A stretch of 64,000 nucleotides of DNA from Corynebacterium provencense (GTDB lineage Bacteria; Actinomycetota; Actinomycetes; Mycobacteriales; Mycobacteriaceae), in the NCBI GenBank assembly GCA_900049755.1, contig LT160593.1, forward strand, positions 1,144,962 to 1,208,961, in the 5' to 3' direction. Of the stretch, positions 57,068 to 64,000 are shown in pieces (position 1 is the first letter of the stretch; every line of letters starts with the position of its first letter). The notes beneath the pieces were generated by a model. It saw nothing but the letters and a program-made list of their open reading frames with translations, was not told where the DNA came from and searched no databases. A program made the translations under genes and the position numbers.

Positions 57068-58139
57068 AACACCTGCTCAGTATCGCCGATCTCACCCCCG
57101 ACGAGATCACCGGCCTGATGGACGAGGCTGACCGCTTCGCCGACTCCCTGCGTGACAGGGAGGTCAGGAAGCTCCCGACGCTGCGCGGCCGCACCGTCTT
57201 CACACTCTTCTACGAGAACTCGACCCGGACGCGGTCCAGCTTCGAGACCGCGGGCAAGTGGATGAGCGCGGACGTGATCAACATTTCCGCGGCGTCCTCC
57301 TCGGTGAAGAAGGGCGAGTCACTCAAGGACACGGCACTGACCCTGCGCGCCGTCGGGGCGTCCCTGTCTGTGCTGCGGAACCACAAGATCGGAAGAGCAC
57401 ACGTCTGAACTCCAGTCACCAGATCATCTCGTATGCCGTCTTCTGCTTGAAAAAAAAAAAAAAAGAATAGGACGCCATCATCATCCGGCACCCCTCGTCC
57501 GGCGCCGCCCGGCAGGTCGCCGGATGGGTCGGCCGGGGCGGCGACGGCATCAGCGTCCTCAACGCCGGTGACGGTGCCCACGAACACCCCACCCAGGCGC
57601 TGCTGGACGCCGTGACACTGCGCAGCCGCCTCGGCCACGTCGACGGAGCCAGGATCGTCATCGTCGGCGACCTGCTCCACTCCCGCGTCGCCAGGTCCGA
57701 CGCCCTGCTGTTCACCGCCCTCGGAGCACACGTGACCTTCGTCGCCCCGGCGACACTGCGGGCCCCGGGCATGGAGAAGTGGGTCAACCCCCACGGCGGG
57801 ACCGGCACGGTGACCGTCACCGACGACATGGACTCCGCCCTGGACTCCGCGGACGCCGTGATGATGCTGCGCGTCCAGGCCGAGAGAATGAACGGCGGAT
57901 TCTTCCCCTCCCACCGCGAGTACGCGGCACGGTACGGGCTGTCCGAGGCCCGGGCGGCCCGCCTGCAGGACCACACGGTGATCATGCACCCCGGCCCTAT
58001 GCTCCGCGGTATGGAGATCAGCGACTCCGTCGCCGACGCCCCCAACACCGTCGTCCTCCAGCAGGTCAGTACCGGTGTCCATGTCCGCATGGCTGCACTG
58101 TTCACCCTGCTCGTCGGCGCAGAAGGGAGCGCTGAATGA
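57064..58139 (+). CDS. pyrB: aspartate carbamoyltransferase, broken in the assembly by an adapter read
   Basis: The N-terminal part is normal: [15 protein letters not shown], the carbamoyl-phosphate loop [12 protein letters not shown], and [24 protein letters not shown]. At base 57360 the gene is cut by 110 foreign bases and resumes at 57471 with [15 protein letters not shown]. Joining GVGA-type TLRAVGA directly to DAIIIRHP restores the family sequence and one frame of 321 residues to the stop overlapping pyrC's upstream [25 protein letters not shown] and MHPGPMLRG are intact. The living cell very probably has a whole pyrB. Confidence 0.93.
57361..57470. other. Illumina TruSeq read-through inserted in pyrB
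   Basis: In order: 25 bases of unknown insert (57361-57385); a 34-base TruSeq adapter starting AGATCGGAAGAGC (57386-57419); index CAGATC (57420-57425), which is TruSeq index 7; the 24-base P7 end (57426-57449); 15 A's; and GAATAG. This is a short-insert read running through the adapter. The insertion is 110 bases and shifts the pyrB frame. Its translations [17 protein letters not shown] and QAEDGIRD are known contaminant peptides. Confidence 0.98.
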
Positions 58140-58240
58140 GCTCCCGGCACCCGGCACGGCATGCCGGACACAGTCAACGGCCCCAGACCAACGGTGACAC
58201 GACCCGTCGGACAACCCCGGCGGTCAGGCAGGAGAGCAAC

Positions 58241-59605
58241 GTGAACGACTACCCGCAGACCGGACTCCTCCATGACCCGGCACCCGGTGAACTGCTGCTG
58301 CGCGGCGTCCTCCTCTACGGCGAAGGGGAACCCGCAGACGTCTTGGTGCGCGACGGCGTCATCGTCGCGATCGAGGCCGCCGGTTCCCTCACCCCGGACA
58401 CTGACGCCGACATCCTCGGGCTCGACGGCCAGGTGCTGCTGCCCGGGCTGGTGGACATGCACGTCCACCTCCGGGAACCCGGCAGGGAGGACACCGAGAC
58501 CATCGCCTCAGGATCAGCCGCCGCCGCCCGCGGCGGGTTCACCGCGGTGTTCACCATGGCCAACACCGACCCGGTGACCGACAGTCCCGCAGTCGCGGAG
58601 ATGGTGTGGATGAAAGGCCAGCAGACCAACCTCTGCGACGTCCACCCCGTCGGCTCCGTCACCAGGGGGCTGCAGGGCCGTGAACTCACCGAGTTCGGGA
58701 TGATGGCAGCCTCAGGGGCGAAGGTGCGCATGTTCTCCGACGACGGCCGGTGCGTCGCCGACCCGCAGCTCATGCGACGGGCCGTTGAATACTCCGGAGA
58801 CCTCGGCGTCCTCATCGCCGAACACTGCGAGGAACCACGCCTGACCGAAGGTGCCGTGGCACATGAAGGGGAGACCGCCGCGAGGCTCGGCCTGCGCGGC
58901 TGGCCCCGGGTGGCCGAGGAGTCCGTCGTCGCCAGAGATGCGCTGCTCGCCCGCGACTACGGCGGACGGGTCCACATCTGCCACGCCTCCACCGAAGGCA
59001 CCGTGGAACTGCTTCGGTGGGCCAGGGGACAGGGCATCCCGCTGACCGCCGAAGTCACCCCCCACCACCTCCTGCTCACCGACGAGAAGCTGGAGACCTA
59101 CGACGGGAACTACCGGGTCAACCCGCCGCTGCGCGAAACCCAGGACACCCTTGCACTGAGGGCCGCACTCATCGACGGCACCCTCGACTGCGTCGCCACC
59201 GACCACGCACCTCACGGTTCCGAGGAGAAGTGCTGCGAGTTCGACCGGGCACGCCCCGGCATGCTCGGGCTGGAAACCTCCCTGGCACTCATGGCGGAAC
59301 TCTTCGTCACCGACGCACCCGAAGGGCAGCGACCGCAGGACTGGCGGTTCATCGCCAGGGTCATGTCCGAACGGCCCGCCGAGATTCTCCGCCTCCCCGG
59401 CCACGGACGACCCCTGGCCGTGGGGGAACCGGCGAACCTGTGCGTCGTCGACACCACCCGCCGGTGGACCGCCCATGGTGCCGACCTTGCCTCGAAGGCG
59501 TCCAACACCCCCTACGAGGGGACCGAACTGCCGGTCAAGGTCTCCACCACCGTGCTGCGGGGCAGGGTCACCTGCCGCGACGGTGAAGTTGTGGAGCTCC
59601 CGTGA
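58241..59605 (+). CDS. pyrC: dihydroorotase
   Basis: A 454-residue amidohydrolase closing carbamoyl aspartate to dihydroorotate. The metal motif is [10 protein letters not shown], followed by [40 protein letters not shown] and [15 protein letters not shown] at 58241 is preferred: AGGAGAG stands five bases before it and the conserved protein starts soon after. An ATG at 58136 that overlaps the pyrB stop would add 35 low-complexity residues. The stop overlaps carA. Confidence 0.94.
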   Translation: MNDYPQTGLLHDPAPGELLLRGVLLYGEGEPADVLVRDGVIVAIEAAGSLTPDTDADILGLDGQVLLPGLVDMHVHLREPGREDTETIASGSAAAARGGFTAVFTMANTDPVTDSPAVAEMVWMKGQQTNLCDVHPVGSVTRGLQGRELTEFGMMAASGAKVRMFSDDGRCVADPQLMRRAVEYSGDLGVLIAEHCEEPRLTEGAVAHEGETAARLGLRGWPRVAEESVVARDALLARDYGGRVHICHASTEGTVELLRWARGQGIPLTAEVTPHHLLLTDEKLETYDGNYRVNPPLRETQDTLALRAALIDGTLDCVATDHAPHGSEEKCCEFDRARPGMLGLETSLALMAELFVTDAPEGQRPQDWRFIARVMSERPAEILRLPGHGRPLAVGEPANLCVVDTTRRWTAHGADLASKASNTPYEGTELPVKVSTTVLRGRVTCRDGEVVELP

Positions 59606-60849
59606 CAGGCACACCGTCCACTGCAGCCGAACGGCCCGCCGAGACCGACACGACTACTGCGGCAACTACGACAACTACGACAGAGAAGAGCGATTCAGTG
59701 AGTTCCAACCGGACACCCGCGATCCTGGTGCTCGCCGACGGGCGGGTCTTCCGCGGTCGGGCCTTCGGCGCCCAGGGCACCACCCTGGGAGAAGCCGTGT
59801 TCACCACGGCCATGACCGGATACCAGGAAACCATGACCGACCCCTCCTACCACCGGCAGATCGTGGTGGCGACCGCCCCGCAGATCGGGAACACCGGTTG
59901 GAACGACGAGGACGGTGAATCACGCGGAGACCGGATCTGGGTCGCCGGACTCGTGGTCCGAGACCTCTCCCGCACCGTGTCGAGCTGGCGCGCCCGGCGC
60001 AGTCTCAGTGACGAGATGCAGGCCCAGGGCGTTGTCGGAATCCAGGGGGTCGACACGCGGGCCATCGTCCGTCACCTGCGCGACCGCGGTTCAGTCAAGG
60101 CCGGAGTCTTCTCCGGTGACGCCGCCGACCGGCCCGTCGCGGAACTCGTCGCCGACGTCGCCGCACAGCCCTCCATGGCCGGTGCCGACCTTGCCCGGGA
60201 AGTCTCCACCGACGAGGTCTACATCGTCGAACCCACCGGCGACCACGCCGGATCCGCACCCCGCTTCACGGTCCTCGCCTACGACATGGGCATCAAGACC
60301 AACACGCCGCGCAACTTCGCCGCCCGCGGCGTGAGGACCGTCGTCGTGCCCGCCGACTCCCCGGTCGAACCGCTGCTCGCCGAGTACCGGCCCGACGGGG
60401 TGTTCATCTCCAACGGCCCCGGCGACCCCGCCACCGCCGACGTCATGGTCGAACAGGTCCGCACCGTCCTCGGCCGTGGCATCCCCCTGTTCGGCATCTG
60501 CTTCGGCAACCAGATCCTCGGACGCGCCCTCGGCATGGAGACCTACAAGCTCAAGTTCGGTCACCGGGGCGTCAACGTGCCCGTGATCAACCACCTCACC
60601 GGCGTCATCGACATCACCGCACAGAACCACGGGTTCGCACTGAAAGGCCGGGCCGGTGAACCTTTCGACACACCTTTCGGCACCGCCCAGGTCACCCACA
60701 CCTGCCTCAACGACGACTGTGTCGAAGGAGTCGCCCTCGACAACGGACTCGCCTTCTCCGTCCAGTACCACCCCGAGGCCGCCGCCGGCCCCCATGACGC
60801 CAACCCGCTGTTCGACCAGTTCATCGAACTGATGGAAGGGAACAACTAA
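59602..60849 (+). CDS. carA: carbamoyl-phosphate synthase small subunit
   Basis: A glutamine amidotransferase subunit that passes ammonia to CarB. The N-terminal domain starts [18 protein letters not shown]. The class I amidotransferase has its Cys in [11 protein letters not shown] and the His/Glu in [12 protein letters not shown]. Two starts are possible. GTG 59602 overlaps pyrC and gives 415 residues with a Thr-rich lead ([13 protein letters not shown]). GTG 59698 gives 383 residues, nearer the usual N-terminus. Spacing to carB is one in-frame step (TAAATG). Confidence 0.93.
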   Translation: MTGTPSTAAERPAETDTTTAATTTTTTEKSDSVSSNRTPAILVLADGRVFRGRAFGAQGTTLGEAVFTTAMTGYQETMTDPSYHRQIVVATAPQIGNTGWNDEDGESRGDRIWVAGLVVRDLSRTVSSWRARRSLSDEMQAQGVVGIQGVDTRAIVRHLRDRGSVKAGVFSGDAADRPVAELVADVAAQPSMAGADLAREVSTDEVYIVEPTGDHAGSAPRFTVLAYDMGIKTNTPRNFAARGVRTVVVPADSPVEPLLAEYRPDGVFISNGPGDPATADVMVEQVRTVLGRGIPLFGICFGNQILGRALGMETYKLKFGHRGVNVPVINHLTGVIDITAQNHGFALKGRAGEPFDTPFGTAQVTHTCLNDDCVEGVALDNGLAFSVQYHPEAAAGPHDANPLFDQFIELMEGNN

Positions 60850-63800
60850 ATGCCGAAGCGCACCGACCTCAACCACATCCTCGTCATCGGCTCCGGCCCC
60901 ATCGTCATCGGTCAGGCGTGCGAGTTCGACTACTCCGGCACCCAGGCCTGCCGGGTGCTCAAGGAGGAGGGACTGCGGGTCACCCTCATCAACTCCAATC
61001 CGGCGACCATCATGACCGACCCCGAGTTCGCCGACCACACCTACATCGAACCTATCGGCCCCGAGTACATCGAGAAGATCTTCGCCGCCGAGCAGGAGGC
61101 CGGCCACCCGGTGGACGCCGTGCTCGCCACCCTCGGCGGCCAGACCGCCCTCAACGCCGCCATCCAGCTCGACCGTCTCGGCATCCTCGACCGCTACGGT
61201 GTCGAACTGATCGGTGCCGACATCGACGCCATCGAACGGGGCGAGGACCGCCAGAAGTTCAAGGACATCGTCGCCTCGATCGGCGGAGAGTCCGCACGCT
61301 CCCGGGTCTGCCACAACATGGACGAGGTCCACGCCGCCGTCGCCGAGCTGGGACTGCCCGTCGTCGTCCGCCCCTCCTTCACCATGGGCGGGCTCGGTTC
61401 CGGTCTCGCGTACACCTACGAGGACCTCGACCGCATCGCCGGGGGCGGTCTCGACGCCTCCCCTGAGGCCAATGTCCTCATCGAGGAATCCATCCTCGGC
61501 TGGAAGGAGTTCGAGCTCGAGCTCATGCGCGACGGTGCGGACAACGCCGTCGTCGTCTGTTCCATCGAGAACATCGACGCACTCGGCGTCCACACCGGTG
61601 ACTCGATGACCGTCGCACCGTCGATGACGCTCACCGACCGCGAGTACCAGAAGATGCGGGACCAGGGCCTGGCCATCCTCCGCGCCGTCGGCGTCGACAC
61701 CGGCGGATGCAACATCCAGTTCGCCGTCAACCCCGAGGACGGCCGCCTCATCACCATCGAGATGAACCCCCGGGTCTCCCGCTCCTCGGCACTGGCATCG
61801 AAGGCCACCGGATTCCCGATCGCGAAAATCGCGGCGAAACTCGCCATCGGCTACACGCTCGACGAAATCACCAACGACATCACCCGGGTCACCCCGGCAG
61901 CCTTCGAACCGACCCTCGACTATGTCATCGTCAAGGCGCCACGGTTCGCCTTCGAGAAGTTCCCCGGCTCCGACGACACCCTCACCACCACGATGAAGTC
62001 CGTCGGTGAGGCCATGGCCATCTCCCGCAACTACATCTCCGCACTGAACAAGGTCCTGCGGTCCCTGGAGACGAAGGCCGCCGGATTCTGGACCCTGTCC
62101 GACGAACAGATCGCCGGCGACCGTGCCCACGACCTCGCCGCCGTCCTCGACGACCTGGGCCGGCCCACCGAGGGCAGGATGTACGACATGGAGCTGGCAC
62201 TGCGCCTCGGCGCCACCGTCGACCAGGTCCACACCGCCTCCAAGGGAGTCGACCCCTGGTTCCTCGAGGAGCTCAAGGCGCTCGTCGACTTCCGCCAGGA
62301 GCTGGAGGACGCCCCGGTCCTGACCGCCGACCTGCTGCGCGAGGCGAAGTTCCTCGGCCTGTCCGACGCCCAGATCGCCGCGCTGCGCCCCGAACTGGCC
62401 GGTGAGGACGGGGTCAGGTCACTGAGGTGGTCCCTGGGGATCCGCCCCGTGTTCAAGACCGTGGACACCTGCGCCGCAGAGTTCGAGGCGAAGACCCCGT
62501 ACCACTACTCCAGTTACGAACTCGACCCGGCCGCCGAATCGGAGATCGCACCGCAGACCGGGAAGCCGAAGATCCTCATCCTGGGTTCCGGACCGAACCG
62601 GATCGGCCAGGGCATCGAGTTCGACTACTCCTGTGTCCACGCCGCACTGGAACTGTCCCGCGTCGGCTACGAGACGGTGATGGTCAACTGCAACCCGGAG
62701 ACCGTCTCCACCGACTACGACACCGCCGACCGCCTCTACTTCGAGCCCCTCACCTTCGAGGACGTCATGGAGGTCTACCACGCCGAAACCCGGTCCGGTG
62801 ACGTCGCCGGGGTGATCGTCCAGCTCGGCGGGCAGACCCCGCTGGGACTGGCACAACGGCTCTCCGACGCCGGCGTCCCCGTCATCGGCACCTCACCGAC
62901 GGCGATCAACCTGGCCGAGGACCGTGGCGAGTTCGGCCACGTCCTGGAACGCGCCGGCCTGCCGGCACCCGCCTACGGCACAGCCACCAGCTTCGACGAA
63001 GCCCGCGAGGTCGCCACCGGGATCGGTTACCCGGTGCTGGTCCGCCCGTCCTATGTGCTGGGCGGACGGGGAATGGAGATCGTCTACGACGAGGATTCCC
63101 TGCACGACTACATCGACCGGGCCACGGAGATCACCTCCGACCACCCCGTCCTGGTCGACCGCTTCCTCGACAACGCGATCGAGATCGACGTCGACGCCCT
63201 GTGCGACGGGGAAGATGTCTACCTCGCCGGAGTGATGGAACACATCGAGGAGGCGGGCATCCACTCCGGTGACTCCGCCTGCTCCCTGCCCCCGATGACC
63301 CTCGGTGAGTCCGACATCGACAATGTCCGCCGCTCCACCGCGGCCCTGGCACACGGCATCGGTGTCAAGGGGCTGATGAACGTCCAGTTCGCGCTGAAGG
63401 ACGACGTCCTCTACGTCATCGAGGCCAACCCGCGTGCCTCGCGGACCGTACCGTTCGTCTCGAAGGCCACCGGCGTCCCGCTGGCGAAGGCCGCCTCCCG
63501 GATCATGACCGGGACGTCGATCCGTGAGCTCGTCACCGAGGGCATGATCCCCGCCGACCGTGACGGAGGGTCACTGCCGCTCGGACACCCCATCGCCGTG
63601 AAAGAAGCGGTCCTGCCGTTCAACCGCTTCCGCGACCCTCAGGGGCATGTGCTCGACAGTCTCCTCAGCCCCGAGATGAAGTCCACCGGTGAGGTCATGG
63701 GCCTCGACCACGACTTCGGCACCGCCTTCGCGAAGTCCCAGGAGGCCGCCTACGGCCGTCTGCCCACCTCGGGGACCTGCTTCGTCTCGGTGGCCAACCG

Positions 63801-64000
63801 CGACAAGCGCACCATGATCCTGCCGATCCAGCGGCTGGCCTCGCTCGGCTTCGATCTGGTGGCCACCCGGGGCACTGCACGGATGCTGCAGCGTAACGGC
63901 ATCGACTGCACCACTGTCGCCAAGCAGACCGAGGACCTGCCCGCCGGATCCACCGACCGCAGGATCGTCGACCTCATCAACGCCGGCGACATCGACGTGA
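60850..64000 (+). CDS. carB: carbamoyl-phosphate synthase large subunit, 3' end beyond the window
   Basis: About 1,050 residues are present of the usual 1,100 or so. Two homologous ATP-grasp halves are clear: the first begins [20 protein letters not shown], the second [19 protein letters not shown] near residue 575. Each has its ATP-binding and metal blocks ([56 protein letters not shown]). The allosteric MGS-like domain starts near [14 protein letters not shown] and is cut at the window end. It makes carbamoyl phosphate for pyrimidines and arginine. Confidence 0.96.
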   Translation, partial: MPKRTDLNHILVIGSGPIVIGQACEFDYSGTQACRVLKEEGLRVTLINSNPATIMTDPEFADHTYIEPIGPEYIEKIFAAEQEAGHPVDAVLATLGGQTALNAAIQLDRLGILDRYGVELIGADIDAIERGEDRQKFKDIVASIGGESARSRVCHNMDEVHAAVAELGLPVVVRPSFTMGGLGSGLAYTYEDLDRIAGGGLDASPEANVLIEESILGWKEFELELMRDGADNAVVVCSIENIDALGVHTGDSMTVAPSMTLTDREYQKMRDQGLAILRAVGVDTGGCNIQFAVNPEDGRLITIEMNPRVSRSSALASKATGFPIAKIAAKLAIGYTLDEITNDITRVTPAAFEPTLDYVIVKAPRFAFEKFPGSDDTLTTTMKSVGEAMAISRNYISALNKVLRSLETKAAGFWTLSDEQIAGDRAHDLAAVLDDLGRPTEGRMYDMELALRLGATVDQVHTASKGVDPWFLEELKALVDFRQELEDAPVLTADLLREAKFLGLSDAQIAALRPELAGEDGVRSLRWSLGIRPVFKTVDTCAAEFEAKTPYHYSSYELDPAAESEIAPQTGKPKILILGSGPNRIGQGIEFDYSCVHAALELSRVGYETVMVNCNPETVSTDYDTADRLYFEPLTFEDVMEVYHAETRSGDVAGVIVQLGGQTPLGLAQRLSDAGVPVIGTSPTAINLAEDRGEFGHVLERAGLPAPAYGTATSFDEAREVATGIGYPVLVRPSYVLGGRGMEIVYDEDSLHDYIDRATEITSDHPVLVDRFLDNAIEIDVDALCDGEDVYLAGVMEHIEEAGIHSGDSACSLPPMTLGESDIDNVRRSTAALAHGIGVKGLMNVQFALKDDVLYVIEANPRASRTVPFVSKATGVPLAKAASRIMTGTSIRELVTEGMIPADRDGGSLPLGHPIAVKEAVLPFNRFRDPQGHVLDSLLSPEMKSTGEVMGLDHDFGTAFAKSQEAAYGRLPTSGTCFVSVANRDKRTMILPIQRLASLGFDLVATRGTARMLQRNGIDCTTVAKQTEDLPAGSTDRRIVDLINAGDIDV

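Noticed and set aside
57388..57470. Poly-A run and open frames around it as a small novel gene
   Set aside because: The frames translate the TruSeq adapter ([17 protein letters not shown] on plus, QAEDGIRD on minus).

Overview
The window is GC-rich, gene-dense, and carries a long actinobacterial core-gene order. The runs thrS–HIT–pgsA–patA–pimA, pdxS–tesB–pdxT–yebC, ruvCAB–yajC–secDF–lipoprotein–apt–rel, aspS–rarA–alaS–ruvX–mltG–aroE–aroC–aroK/B–aroQ–pepQ–efp–nusB and pyrRBC–carAB are those of Corynebacterium and, with changes, Mycobacterium. I infer a high-GC Corynebacterium species. This rests on gene order and protein motifs read by eye; no database search was possible.

Layout. 1–1.9 kb: a broken PCuAC copper-chaperone gene and a Tat-exported DyP peroxidase. 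2–8 kb: thrS and the phosphatidylinositol-mannoside genes. 8–11.7 kb: vitamin B6 synthase (pdxS, pdxT) with a thioesterase between them, then yebC. 11.8–22.9 kb: a DUF3817-like membrane protein, ruvCAB, the Sec accessory genes, a solute-binding lipoprotein, apt and rel. 22.9–24.8 kb: a lower-GC accessory stretch with an AraC-family remnant and one orphan ORF. 24.8–27.9 kb: cyclophilin, MBL-fold hydrolase, hisS. 28.2–33.6 kb: a choline-to-glycine-betaine operon (betT–betB–betA). 33.6–39.5 kb: zinc metallopeptidase, thrC, a diacylglycerol-kinase-like gene, tRNA-Lys(CTT), a membrane hydrolase, a GDPD-like protein and a small membrane protein. 39.7–48.9 kb: aspS, a kinase-fold protein, rarA, alaS, ruvX, mltG. 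48.9–54 kb: shikimate pathway genes, including an aroK–aroB fusion. 54–64 kb: pepQ, efp, nusB and the pyrimidine operon, with carB running off the end.

The strongest unusual signals are not biology. Three places carry Illumina library sequence built into the assembly. A TruSeq read-through (adapter, index CAGATC, P7 end, poly-A) interrupts pyrB at 57361–57470. A Nextera mate-pair junction interrupts the lipoprotein gene at 19386–19423. A degraded P5 adapter joined to a copy of sequence from about 42.8 kb lies at about 39043–39181. A 34-bp exact tandem duplication breaks the reading frame of a LemA-like gene at 7635–7702, and a 28-bp near-duplication follows the pepQ end. Frameshifts here should therefore not be read as pseudogenes without checking the reads.

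Biological points worth following are the aroKB fusion with a possible internal start, two CCTAGG-centred 12-bp palindromes in front of pdxS, a PyrR-binding RNA hairpin over the pyrR ribosome binding site, several probable leaderless starts, and the low-GC island after rel. I did not find a convincing undescribed defence, mobile or secondary-metabolite system.
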